A stretch of DNA of 23,324 nt. Origin: Spirochaetota bacterium. Its GTDB lineage: Bacteria; Spirochaetota; Leptospiria; Turneriellales; Turneriellaceae. A model generated the notes under the pieces. The model made no database searches, was not told the DNA's origin, and worked only from the letters and a program-made list of their open reading frames with translations. The translations under genes and the position numbers were made by a program. Below are positions 14,407-22,760 of this stretch, one piece after another (position 1 is the stretch's first letter; each line of letters starts with the position of its first letter). Where the stretch lies: positions 1-23,324 of the forward strand of contig CAUJII010000251.1 in NCBI GenBank assembly GCA_963205035.1. Direction: 5' to 3'.

Positions 14407-15655
14407 CGAGTTCAGTCTCAGCACCCTTGGGATAAAAAACCATACGGTGGATTGTGTACATCATGAAGACGGTCACGAGCGTCGCACCGACGACGATAAA
14501 TCCCACGGTGTCGTAGTGCTTGAGCGCACCGTTAGGCCCTTCGACAACAATGAGCCCCGCGAGCGCCGAGCCGATACCGCCGGAAATTTGCTGAAACGCA
14601 GAGCTCAGGCTCATGAAAGCCCCCCTGTCTTCGGGGGCCGGCACACCGGTAATCAGTGCAGACGAACCCACGATGCGTGCGGTGATTGCTGAAAAGAGTA
14701 TCGCCGTAATCACCATGACGAGCCATAGCGGGGTAACTCCCAAATTGGTTTGAATGAGCGTCGCCGGAATCACAACCATCGAGCCAATAAAAAACATTTT
14801 GAATTTGCCGATTTGATCACTGATGCGCCCCGCAACAGGGCCTGCAATCATTGCAGCAACGCCGGTCGCCATATAAAGGAGCGGGAGTTCTTCGACCTTG
14901 ATGCCTAAATTCCCGACGCTAAAAGTGCTTGCGAACGGCATGAGCATGAAGCCGCCTGTTGCGAGAAGAATCGTCGCGGCAAAGCCCTGCAAGTAGCGCG
15001 GCGTAGCAATCGTCTTAAAAATATGCATAAACGGATTGCGGTCGATTCGGAGCGCAAGGTGCGTATCGACAGGCCGCATTTTGAAAAAGATGACAAAGCC
15101 AATGGGGATTGCGAGCAAGACGATTAGAATAAAAGGCGCATGCCAGTTGAGTTTCTCCGCCACATAAAGCCCAATCGGCAACCCTAAGACCTGGCTCGAC
15201 GAGAAAGCCATTTGTAAGAAACCCATGACGCGGCCGCGCATGTGCATCGCGAATACGTCGGTCACAATCGCGAAGGAGATAGAGCTCATGACGCCGCCGA
15301 AGATCCCCGTGAAGGTGCGTGCTGCGAGCAGGAGATGGTAATTCGGCGCAAGGCCGCAAAAGAGAGTGCCGACTACAAACCCTGTATAAAAGAAGAGAAG
15401 CATTCGCTTTCTATCAAAACGGTCGGCAAAACCTGCGGCGAGTAGACCCGAAATCCCGGCGCTAAACGCGTACGCTGAAACCACCCAACCGAATTGCTGT
15501 GGAGTGATTGAAAGCGCGGGGATGAGGATCGCGCCCAAGGGGGAGATTACCATGAAGTCTAAGATAATTGTGAATTGTAAGATGGTGAGGATGACCACGA
15601 GAAAGACCTCGTATGGGGTGAAAGGAGTCTTTGGGTGTGTTGGAGATTTTGTCAT
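14390..15655 (-). CDS. major facilitator superfamily transporter (drug:H+ antiporter-like)
   Basis: 421 residues with about 12 membrane spans. The loop after span 2 reads GFADRFDRKRMLLF, the MFS motif A, and a second copy, GRISDQIGKFKMFFIG, sits in the C-terminal half. The length, single-domain layout and the span-4 region RTFTGIFGGVMSSISFAIVTD suggest the DHA1 or sugar-efflux group, but no substrate can be named. The ATG is preceded by only a weak GTGAG. Its 3' end overlaps yidD convergently. It is divergent from the acyltransferase across an AT-rich region. Confidence 0.88.
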   Translation of the reverse strand: MTKSPTHPKTPFTPYEVFLVVILTILQFTIILDFMVISPLGAILIPALSITPQQFGWVVSAYAFSAGISGLLAAGFADRFDRKRMLLFFYTGFVVGTLFCGLAPNYHLLLAARTFTGIFGGVMSSISFAIVTDVFAMHMRGRVMGFLQMAFSSSQVLGLPIGLYVAEKLNWHAPFILIVLLAIPIGFVIFFKMRPVDTHLALRIDRNPFMHIFKTIATPRYLQGFAATILLATGGFMLMPFASTFSVGNLGIKVEELPLLYMATGVAAMIAGPVAGRISDQIGKFKMFFIGSMVVIPATLIQTNLGVTPLWLVMVITAILFSAITARIVGSSALITGVPAPEDRGAFMSLSSAFQQISGGIGSALAGLIVVEGPNGALKHYDTVGFIVVGATLVTVFMMYTIHRMVFYPKGAETELVKDVL

Positions 15656-15669
15656 AGTTACTCACTTAA

Positions 15670-15698
15670 AATATATCTAAAACTATACTTCATCTAAA
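15670..15698 (-). promoter_or_regulatory. candidate promoter of the MFS gene
   Basis: On the minus strand, TTTAGA and TATATT (four of six and five of six matches to the sigma-70 consensus) are 17 bases apart in an AT-rich stretch. The predicted start of transcription would be only about 8 bases before the ATG, so the leader would be very short. The rest of the 15656-15841 gap shows nothing else I can support. Confidence 0.3.
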
Positions 15699-15841
15699 TT
15701 TCAGAGGATTCATGCCCTCGTCCTTACTTTCTCCATCCGCGCCGTTCAAATAGCGCACAAGGGTAGTTTCTTGCGTTTTTCTCAGGGCGTATAACACAAA
15801 AAAGAATTTACGTCGAGGGTAACTTCGACATCCACCAACCC

Positions 15842-16987
15842 ATGACCCGCACGCTGACCGATTCGCTCAAGGTGGTGGCCGCCGTCGCCGTCGTCGGCAT
15901 CCACGCGACGAGCCCCTCGGAGTACCGATTCGCCGCGCACCACGACTTTCTCTCGCTCGATTTTCTCAGCGTCCTCGTCAACCAATGGGCTCGCTACTGC
16001 GTGCCGCTCTTTATCTACCTTTCGGCTTATGGGCTCACAAAATCGGATAAATCGGTCGGTATTCCGTTTGCGACTAACTATGCGCAGTTTTTGAAAAAGA
16101 GGCTCCCCACCATTCTCGTCCCGTATTTCTTCTTTTCTTTCCTGTCGCTCGCTCTCCAGTTCCAAAGTCAAAGAGGTCAGGGGGGTCAATACCACAACGT
16201 GTGGGAATTCGTGACGCAAGCCAGCCCAAAGCTCTTGACGGGGACCGCCGACTACCACCTCTACTTCTTAGTCATTCTCGCGCAATGCTACTTTCTCTTC
16301 CCGCTGTTCTTGGCGGTAGCCCGGAATAGCCCTCGGGCGTTTTCGATCATCTCGTGGGTAGCGCTCGTCTTGGTCGGAAGCACGCTCTACGAATGGGGGG
16401 ATAAAGTTCTCGCGCTCGTGGGTCTTCCGCAGCCAGCCTGGCATGCGTCGTTCGCGGTGTATTGGTTGCCGTATTTCCTCTTAGGGATAGTGCATGGGTT
16501 AGAAAAAGCCAAAGATGCGACTAACTATGCGAAAAATCCAGGGGTGAAGAGGCGCCAGCTACGGAATTCCATAGCTATGGTAGTTATCCTCATCCTCACC
16601 TGCGCGGCGGTCGTCGCAAACTACGCCATTGACTCGTATAAAAACCTACCGCCGGGCTATTACAACCACTTCGGAAGACCCACGGTTCTTCTCTACACCC
16701 TGGCCGTCGTGTACTGGGCGCGCAGCCTTGCGGTTCAAAGTCCTTCGATGGGGTTTGACCGCATCGCTTCCTTGGCACCGCTCACCTTTTGCGTCTACCT
16801 CGTCCACCCACAAATTTTGCGCGCTGTAGAATATCTCCTGCCGAACGCCGCGACTGCCGCCGTTTGGGGAATTGTGGTAACTACCACATTTTGCCTGGTC
16901 TGGCTCTTAAAGAAGAGTGCCGACCGCATAGCGACAAAAAGCCCACTCATTGCCAGAGGTATGGAGCGCTGCCTCGGCTTACGCTAA
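15842..16987 (+). CDS. membrane acyltransferase 3 family protein
   Basis: 381 residues with about ten membrane spans. The N-terminal span carries the family histidine (AVVGIHATSPS, His21), followed by VPLFIYLSAYGLTKS and the positively charged loop FLKKRLPTILVPYFFFSF; both are characteristic of OafA-like transferases that O-acylate surface polysaccharides or lipids. No partner SGNH domain is fused, and no glycan operon adjoins it, so the acceptor is unknown. The ATG has no visible ribosome binding site. Within the gene are two copies of a 15-mer, GCGACTAACTATGCG, both read as Ala-Thr-Asn-Tyr-Ala, plus two short palindromes. The gene converges on dnaB. Confidence 0.85.
   Translation: MTRTLTDSLKVVAAVAVVGIHATSPSEYRFAAHHDFLSLDFLSVLVNQWARYCVPLFIYLSAYGLTKSDKSVGIPFATNYAQFLKKRLPTILVPYFFFSFLSLALQFQSQRGQGGQYHNVWEFVTQASPKLLTGTADYHLYFLVILAQCYFLFPLFLAVARNSPRAFSIISWVALVLVGSTLYEWGDKVLALVGLPQPAWHASFAVYWLPYFLLGIVHGLEKAKDATNYAKNPGVKRRQLRNSIAMVVILILTCAAVVANYAIDSYKNLPPGYYNHFGRPTVLLYTLAVVYWARSLAVQSPSMGFDRIASLAPLTFCVYLVHPQILRAVEYLLPNAATAAVWGIVVTTTFCLVWLLKKSADRIATKSPLIARGMERCLGLR
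16072..16081 (+). repeat. GACTAACTAT repeat, copy 4
   Basis: Exact copy inside the acyltransferase gene, part of the 15-mer GCGACTAACTATGCG that encodes ATNYA. Confidence 0.6.
16519..16528 (+). repeat. GACTAACTAT repeat, copy 5
   Basis: Second exact copy inside the acyltransferase gene, 447 bases (149 codons) after the first, in the same frame and within the same 15-mer. Confidence 0.6.
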
Positions 16988-16991
16988 GGCT

Positions 16992-17017
16992 CGTAAGGGG
17001 GAGTCATCCCACTTACG
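16992..17017. terminator. hairpin shared by two convergent genes
   Basis: CGTAAG (16992-16997) pairs with CTTACG (17012-17017), then one G-A mismatch, then GGG with CCC around a six-base loop. It starts 4 bases after the acyltransferase stop and contains the dnaB stop. There is no T-run on either side, so its role as a bidirectional terminator or mRNA end stabiliser is inferred from placement. Confidence 0.5.
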
Positions 17018-18371
17018 CTTGCGGGGGTGCCATTTCGTAGTCGGTAAAAAGACTTTTGTCGGACAAAAACGCGAGCGTTACGTTGTCGCGTGGCCCGCCC
17101 CGGTTCTTGCCGATAATAATTTCTGCGAGATTTTTTTTGTCTTCGGGCGCGTCGCTGCCTTGGTGTTCGCGGTGGATAAAAAGCACCATGTCGGCGTCTT
17201 GTTCAATCGCTCCCGATTCGCGCAGGTCGGAAAGCTGCGGGCGCGGGTCTTTGCCGCGTTGCTCTATCGACCGGTTCATTTGCGAGAGAGCGAGAATGGG
17301 GCAGCTCAGATCTTTTGCGATGAGTTTAATCGCGCGCGAAATTGCCGCGACTTCATTTTGACGGCCATCGCTTGCACGGTCGCGGTCTGTCATGAGTTGT
17401 AGATAGTCGACGACGATGAGCCCCAATTCTTTATTCTGTTGTTTGAGCATGCGACCCAAGCGGCGCGCGCGCTGCTTGAACTCCCACGTCGTGAGGTCGG
17501 CGCTATCATCGATATAAAAGTCGGATTCATAAATTTCTTTCGCATGCATTCCGAGTCGCGCCATTTCTTTATCGCTCATACGGCCCTTCTGCACTTTCTG
17601 CGAATCGAGAAACGCTCGCGAACACAAGAGACGCAGAAGCAACTCAAGCCGCGTCATCTCCAGAGAAAAGAACGCAACCGCCTGTGGTTTGGATTTATTC
17701 ATCGCAACGTTCAATGCAATATTGAGAGCAAAAGTCGTCTTCCCCATGCCGGGGCGCGCCGCGATGACAATCATCTGCCCTGCTTTGAAGCCTCCCGTTA
17801 AATCGTCGAGTTTTCGGAAACCACTCGCCGTTCCGGTGATGCCGTCGCGTGACTCTTGAACGTGCTTTAAGAAATCGAGAAACTCGCGGTTTGTTTCTTT
17901 AATATGCGCAAGGTTGAATTTGCTGTAGCGATCTCCCAAGTGCGTGAGCGCGCCTTCGGTGTCGGATAAAACGCTATCGAGTTTAATCGAAGTGTCGCCG
18001 GCCTTTTTTTCTATCTCACGAAAGCTCGATATGAGTCGGCGACGCAGAGCAAGCTCGCGAATTTTTTCCGCAAACGTATTCACTCCAACAAGAACTCCGA
18101 GCGAGGCGATATTCATGATGCCCGAACGGTTGCCGGCACGTTCGAGCTGGTTCGAGTTTTTAAGCGCGTTGATGATGAGAATGGCGTTCGGGGCCTCTCC
18201 GCGATCGTTTTCAGAGGAGATTGCCTCGTAAACTAAACGGTGCCCTTCGTAATAAAAATCTTCGGGCCTCACAACTTGCGCAATCTCTTCAAAGAGCGAA
18301 GGAGTTTGTAGTATAGATCCCAGAACGACTTGCTCTGCTTCTTGGTCAAAGAGCTCCACAGCCGCCCCCAA
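17013..18371 (-). CDS. dnaB: replicative DNA helicase
   Basis: Hexameric helicase that unwinds DNA at the replication fork. About 450 residues, normal for DnaB. The N-terminal domain (QEAEQVVLGSILQTPSLF) is followed by a linker and the RecA-like domain with Walker A ARPGMGKT at 205-212, FFSLEM, Walker B LIVVDYLQLM, then LALSQMNRSIEQR and DLRESGAIEQDADMVLFIHRE. No intein is present. The frame has no ATG near its beginning: possible starts are TTG at 18371 or GTG at 18359, and GGGGGC a few bases before the latter makes it a serious alternative. It begins 38 bases after murA, likely in one transcript. Confidence 0.95.
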   Translation of the reverse strand: MGAAVELFDQEAEQVVLGSILQTPSLFEEIAQVVRPEDFYYEGHRLVYEAISSENDRGEAPNAILIINALKNSNQLERAGNRSGIMNIASLGVLVGVNTFAEKIRELALRRRLISSFREIEKKAGDTSIKLDSVLSDTEGALTHLGDRYSKFNLAHIKETNREFLDFLKHVQESRDGITGTASGFRKLDDLTGGFKAGQMIVIAARPGMGKTTFALNIALNVAMNKSKPQAVAFFSLEMTRLELLLRLLCSRAFLDSQKVQKGRMSDKEMARLGMHAKEIYESDFYIDDSADLTTWEFKQRARRLGRMLKQQNKELGLIVVDYLQLMTDRDRASDGRQNEVAAISRAIKLIAKDLSCPILALSQMNRSIEQRGKDPRPQLSDLRESGAIEQDADMVLFIHREHQGSDAPEDKKNLAEIIIGKNRGGPRDNVTLAFLSDKSLFTDYEMAPPQA

Positions 18372-18409
18372 GAGACGCTTCTAAAATGTAGAGAGAAACC
18401 ATGCGAGCG

Positions 18410-19768
18410 TTACACGCGTTCAATTTTTGCTCCCAGAGTCCTCAGCCGTGCGTCAATATTTTCATAGCCTCGATCAATTTGCAAGATGTTTTGAATGACG
18501 GACTTTCCCTCGGCCGCAAGAGCGGCTATCACAAGTGCCATGCCTGCGCGGATGTCGGGCGAAGTCATGCGGCTTGCGTAGAGCTTCGAGGGGCCAATCA
18601 CCACTGCGCGGTGCGGGTCGCAGAGCACAATCTGCGCGCCCATCCCCATGAGCTTGTCCGTGAAGTAGAGCCTGCTCTCGAAAAGTTTTTCGTGGATAAG
18701 CACAGTCCCCGAGCATTGCGTCGCAACTGTCAGAATAATCGAGATGAGGTCGGCGGGAAACATCGGCCATGGCGCGTCGTCGATTTTTGGTATTTCTCCA
18801 TGCACGTCGGTTTGGATTTTGAGCGAATAAGGGGCACGCATCACGAGGTCGACTTGTCCTCCATGTACCTTAGTCGTCGTTCCGCCCTCCCTGGCTCCGC
18901 CGACTGCGGTACCTCCATGTACCACATACCGCCACTGGATGCCGACACGCTCAAAAACAAATTTTATCATGCGCAAGTCGATGGGATTGACATCTTCGAC
19001 AACGAGGTCGCCCCCCGTCATCGCAGCCATCGCGATAAAAGAACCAATTTCGAGATAGTCTGCTCCAACCGTGTGCTCTGCGGCTTGCAACGCTTCGTGG
19101 CTTCCCAAGCCATGGATTTTCAACATGTTGCTGCCAACGCCTTCGATCTTGACACCCTGCGCTATAAGAAATCGACAGAGCCCTTGAACGTGCGGTTCCG
19201 ACGCGGCGTTCTCAAGGAGAGTCACTCCTTCTGCGCACGCGGCAGCCATGATGGCGTTCTCAGTCCCCGTAACAGACGCCTCGTCGAGAAGGATAGGTGC
19301 GCCCTTGAGCTTTTCCGCCTCGAGCATGTAGCCATCGTTAAAGACTTCGACCTTCGCTCCGAGTGCGGCAAGCGCCAAGAGATGGGTATCGACGCGGCGG
19401 CGACCAATCTTGTCGCCACCCGGACGCGGTAGAAAGATTTTTTTCGCACGCGCCAAGAGGGGGCCCAAGAGTGTCACCGAGCCTCGAATACCCGCCGCCA
19501 ATTCTGTGGGCAAATCTTTGAGTGTTATTTCTGGAGTATGGATTTTGTACGAATGCCCGTCATCAAGCGGGGTGATCTGTGCGCCCACCGCTTCTAAGAT
19601 TTTCAATAAATTGAGGATGTCGTCAATTTGCGGAACATTGCGAATCGTGACGCTATGCGGGTTCATGAGCGCCGCACATAGAACTGGGAGCGCCTCGTTC
19701 TTATTACCCTGCGGGCGGATTGTGCCGCTAATTTTGTGCCCGCCTTCAATGTGGAATTCTGAATTCAT
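18410..19768 (-). CDS. murA: UDP-N-acetylglucosamine 1-carboxyvinyltransferase, Asp-type
   Basis: First committed step of peptidoglycan synthesis: transfer of enolpyruvate from PEP to UDP-GlcNAc. Family hallmarks are GNKNEALPVL with Lys23, RPGGDKIGRRRVDTHL, and the C-terminal SPDIRAGMALVIAALAAEG. The residue equivalent to E. coli Cys115 is Asp119, the substitution known to make MurA of mycobacteria, chlamydiae and Borrelia insensitive to fosfomycin. At 452 residues it is about 30 longer than usual; much of the excess is a glycine-rich insertion near 283-304, where VHGG occurs twice, 18 residues apart, matching a 12-bp direct repeat in the DNA. Upstream of dnaB on the same strand; no strong ribosome binding site. 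Confidence 0.95.
   Translation of the reverse strand: MNSEFHIEGGHKISGTIRPQGNKNEALPVLCAALMNPHSVTIRNVPQIDDILNLLKILEAVGAQITPLDDGHSYKIHTPEITLKDLPTELAAGIRGSVTLLGPLLARAKKIFLPRPGGDKIGRRRVDTHLLALAALGAKVEVFNDGYMLEAEKLKGAPILLDEASVTGTENAIMAAACAEGVTLLENAASEPHVQGLCRFLIAQGVKIEGVGSNMLKIHGLGSHEALQAAEHTVGADYLEIGSFIAMAAMTGGDLVVEDVNPIDLRMIKFVFERVGIQWRYVVHGGTAVGGAREGGTTTKVHGGQVDLVMRAPYSLKIQTDVHGEIPKIDDAPWPMFPADLISIILTVATQCSGTVLIHEKLFESRLYFTDKLMGMGAQIVLCDPHRAVVIGPSKLYASRMTSPDIRAGMALVIAALAAEGKSVIQNILQIDRGYENIDARLRTLGAKIERV
18858..18923 (-). repeat. 12-bp direct repeat bracketing an insertion in murA
   Basis: CCTCCATGTACC (plus-strand reading) occurs at 18858-18869 and 18912-18923, 54 bases apart, exactly 18 codons. 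It encodes the two VHGG elements at residues 283-286 and 301-304. The segment between them is Gly/Thr-rich. Confidence 0.7.
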
Positions 19769-19848
19769 AGATTATTCTGCGTCAAATCTCCGCTCGATGA
19801 TTCAGCACAACACGGGTATTGAAAGGCCGTGTAAATGCAATTCTCGCC

Positions 19849-21849
19849 CTAAGTGGGCAATACGATGATAAAGGTGGAGCCCTCACCCAAAACAGAGCGC
19901 ACTTCCAGCCGGCCGCCCGCATCGATAAGGAGGTCGCGGCAGATGGTGAGCCCCAGCCCGATGCCCTCTTCCCCCGAAACACTCTTAGTCGCATAGATAC
20001 GCTTGTTTTGTAGAATGGCGTCAACGCGCTCGGGCGGCATGCCCACGCCTTTGTCTTCAACGGCAATCGCGTTCGCCTTATCGTCGAGGCGGTATATTGT
20101 GACCTGCTTATCTGCTTCGGAGAATTTGAGCGCGTTTGAAACCAGGTTTCGCAAGAGATGGCTTAAGAGCGGCGCATGCGTTATTATTTTCCACTCAGGG
20201 TCGAGTTTGTTGACAATGCGGGCGCGGCGCTCGGGGTTATTCTGGCAGTACGTTTCTATGTCTTTGTCGAAGAGAATCGAAGGGCTGACAAGTTGTCGCT
20301 CTTCTATCTTTTGGAATGTTGCACGGTGTAGCTCCGTCAACGTAGTAATTATCGAAAGCATTTGCCCAATGCTCTTTTCAGACGCTGCAAGCATGCGCAC
20401 TTCGCTCTCTTTCGAAGCGAGGCCGCCTTGCAAAAGTTGCAAAACAGAAAAGACGCCCGAGAGCGGTGAGCGCAGGTCGTGCGAAATAAGCGACAAGAAA
20501 TTTGCTTTGCGGCGATTGGCGTCTTCTGCCGCCAGCTTCGCCCGGTTGAGTTCGTCTGTGCGGCTTAAGATGCGCTCTTCTAATTGCTCGTTTGCGAGTT
20601 CTAGCTCTTGCGATTTCTCTTCGATTGTCGTGAACGAGTTTGCAAACCTGCGCGCCAAGACAGCCGAAAAACACGCAACCATGCCAAAGAAACCAAATTG
20701 CAAGATGTATGCAGTATGTATGACTTCAAGAGTGTTCAATGCGTCGTTTGCTGCAGCGAATATGATAAACAAGAAACCCAAACCCATCAAAATCGCATCT
20801 CTGTCGCGCTTGAAGAGCAACCGGACGAGATAGACGGCGATGAGGAGAATTCCCACAGCCGCAATTGGCAAATAGATGTAGGCCGTGTGGCTATAGAGTC
20901 TGAGCGGTAGAATGATTACAGAGATTGAAAAGAGTGCCGCGATACCGCAAAAAATCCCCGCGATTACCCGTGGCATAAATCCGGATGTGAGGCACGAAAA
21001 AAAGGCGAGACCCAACGGGACTGCCCAAAAATAGCTGACATACTCAAGACCGGAATAAAGTATGAACGGCGCCGACGGCCAGAGATAAAGCAGGGTTTTC
21101 TCGCCTGTTGTGAGAGTGCGCGTCAGAATAGTTACGCAAACCAGTGCAAAGAAGAGTTCGGCAAAATTTCGGTACCGATAAAAAAATACAAAGATATAAT
21201 GGATTGCCATCATCGCGAGAACTCCGCCGAGCACGAGGTCCATAAAGATGGATCTCTTGATGGCGTTCACCATAACACTTTGCGGAGCGAGGCGAATTTT
21301 TGCAAAAAGACCGCCCTTGCGGTGGTGAAAGTTTGCGATGCGTAGAAAAATGTTGTGCGTTGTTCCTGGCGTTAAGCTCCACGTCAGAGGAGAAGTCGAC
21401 GGCCGAGTTTCCGCTTTCACGCGCCCGGGTTTTCCAGAGACGGCACGCAAGCGGCCATCGACGAAGACATCGTATGCGGTGAGTTGCGCCGTCATGTGTA
21501 TCCGGAAATTTTCTGACGCCTCGGGTAATGTCAGACGCAGGTGGTATGTTCCGTAGCCGTCGCCATTCCACGTACCCGGCACGTCAATTTTCTGCGCCTT
21601 CAGCGTCTCGATTTCTGTCACGTTTGTCGCCAGCACGTTCGGAAAAAACTCCCACTCACCACCTAAGAGCACGATGGGTTCTGATTGAAAATTATGCGCG
21701 GTTAAATCGAGAACGCCGTCCTTCGCTTTGGCATTCAATGTTTCAGGCACAAGGTTGCACGAAGAAAAAGAAAGAACCGCAGCAACCGTGAGTAAGGTTT
21801 TTCCTATCCGTTTCTTACTGACATTGAATCTTTCTATCCGAGTAGGCAC
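19849..21849 (-). CDS. 7TM-DISM sensor histidine kinase
   Basis: 666 residues. The N-terminus has a hydrophobic segment ending LSFSSC, a possible lipobox or simple signal sequence. An extracytoplasmic 7TMR-DISM type 2-like beta domain (about 50-190, GGEWEFFPN, PGTWNGDGYGTYHL) is followed by seven membrane spans (about 205-395), a coiled coil (EEKSQELELANEQLEERI), a HisKA domain with H457 in SLISHDLRSPLSG, and an ATPase domain with NLVSNALKF, VEDKGVGMP and GEEGIGLGLTICRDLL. No receiver domain is attached and no response regulator gene adjoins, so it is an orphan kinase with unknown signal. The start is GTG; no ATG is available nearby. This family is abundant in Leptospira relatives. Confidence 0.92.
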   Translation of the reverse strand: MPTRIERFNVSKKRIGKTLLTVAAVLSFSSCNLVPETLNAKAKDGVLDLTAHNFQSEPIVLLGGEWEFFPNVLATNVTEIETLKAQKIDVPGTWNGDGYGTYHLRLTLPEASENFRIHMTAQLTAYDVFVDGRLRAVSGKPGRVKAETRPSTSPLTWSLTPGTTHNIFLRIANFHHRKGGLFAKIRLAPQSVMVNAIKRSIFMDLVLGGVLAMMAIHYIFVFFYRYRNFAELFFALVCVTILTRTLTTGEKTLLYLWPSAPFILYSGLEYVSYFWAVPLGLAFFSCLTSGFMPRVIAGIFCGIAALFSISVIILPLRLYSHTAYIYLPIAAVGILLIAVYLVRLLFKRDRDAILMGLGFLFIIFAAANDALNTLEVIHTAYILQFGFFGMVACFSAVLARRFANSFTTIEEKSQELELANEQLEERILSRTDELNRAKLAAEDANRRKANFLSLISHDLRSPLSGVFSVLQLLQGGLASKESEVRMLAASEKSIGQMLSIITTLTELHRATFQKIEERQLVSPSILFDKDIETYCQNNPERRARIVNKLDPEWKIITHAPLLSHLLRNLVSNALKFSEADKQVTIYRLDDKANAIAVEDKGVGMPPERVDAILQNKRIYATKSVSGEEGIGLGLTICRDLLIDAGGRLEVRSVLGEGSTFIIVLPT

Positions 21850-21937
21850 AAGGCGGTCTTCGCTTTTTCTATGTGAAGTTGTCCAGCACTATATTCTCGT
21901 TCTAGGTGCAGAACCGCTTGTTCAACCGCCAAGACTC

Positions 21938-21959
21938 AAGAATCGTGCGTCTGATTCTT
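21938..21959 (-). terminator. hairpin downstream of dapB
   Basis: AAGAATC (21938-21944) pairs perfectly with GATTCTT (21953-21959) around an eight-base loop, 7 bases beyond the dapB stop. There is no following T-run, so it may be a weak terminator or a 3'-end stabiliser separating dapA-dapB from the kinase gene. Confidence 0.5.
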
Positions 21960-21965
21960 AACCTA

Positions 21966-22757
21966 CTACTCGAGCCCCAACACATCTTTCATCGAATAGA
22001 GTCCCGGTTTTTTTCCCTGCAAAAATTCTAAAGCGGCGAGTGCCCCCGCTGCAAACGTGTCGCGGCTCGTCGCTTGGTGCTTGATTTCGATGCGCTCGCC
22101 TTGCCCCAAGAAATAGGCGGTGTGGTCGCCCACCACATCGCCGCCACGTAACGCCATGACTCCCATCTCTTCCGCCTTGCGTGCACCCACCATGCCCTCT
22201 CGACCATGCAGGATGTCGCTTTCTTTCAATGAATACGCGTTGCGGATTATCTCCTGGATTGTCACAGCCGTTCCAGAGGGAGCATCTTTTTTCTGGTTGT
22301 GGTGTATCTCCATCACCTCGGCGTCGAATGTGTGGTCTTTCAAAGCGCGGGCCGCCTTCTCGACAAGCGCGAAGAGAACATTCACGCCGATTGCCATATT
22401 CGAGGCGATAATCAGAGGGATTTTATCAGCCATCGCTTCGAGCGCTTGTCTCTCGGCACTCGTGAAACCCGTCGTACCGACAACAACCGGTGCATGATGT
22501 TCTTGTGCGCGGCGTAATGTTTCAATCACCGTGGATGCGTGCGAGAAATCGATAAATCCCCCCGACGGAACCTTGCATTGAGCTAACGAAACGAGCGGCG
22601 CGTCATGCGCAATGCCCGTGACGCTGCGGTAGGTCTTGCCCAAGTCGGGGTGCGCCGAAAACTCAATCGGTTGCGTGAGTGAATAAGACTTACCCGCTGC
22701 GCGCAGAGCGATGGTGCGGCCCATGCGACCTAATGCGCCGACGATTCCAAATTCCAT
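21966..22757 (-). CDS. dapB: 4-hydroxy-tetrahydrodipicolinate reductase
   Basis: Second step of the diaminopimelate/lysine branch: NAD(P)H-dependent reduction of the DapA product. 263 residues, usual for the family. The Rossmann start FGIVGALGRMGRTIA, the GTTGFT segment, SNMAIGVNV and the signature EIHHNQKKDAPSGTA (catalytic His and Lys) are all present. It starts 3 bases after the dapA stop and its ribosome binding site (GGGGGG) lies within the end of dapA, so translation is coupled. The product feeds peptidoglycan cross-linking, which fits murA and wall-turnover genes nearby. Confidence 0.96.
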   Translation of the reverse strand: MEFGIVGALGRMGRTIALRAAGKSYSLTQPIEFSAHPDLGKTYRSVTGIAHDAPLVSLAQCKVPSGGFIDFSHASTVIETLRRAQEHHAPVVVGTTGFTSAERQALEAMADKIPLIIASNMAIGVNVLFALVEKAARALKDHTFDAEVMEIHHNQKKDAPSGTAVTIQEIIRNAYSLKESDILHGREGMVGARKAEEMGVMALRGGDVVGDHTAYFLGQGERIEIKHQATSRDTFAAGALAALEFLQGKKPGLYSMKDVLGLE

Positions 22758-22760
22758 AAA

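Noticed and set aside
18401..19432. Open frame of 343 codons on the plus strand
   Set aside because: Antisense to murA; composition is typical of a shadow frame and no motif is visible.
20003..20833. Open frame of 276 codons on the plus strand, Ser/Arg-rich
   Set aside because: Antisense to the histidine kinase catalytic region; explained by codon bias of the real gene.
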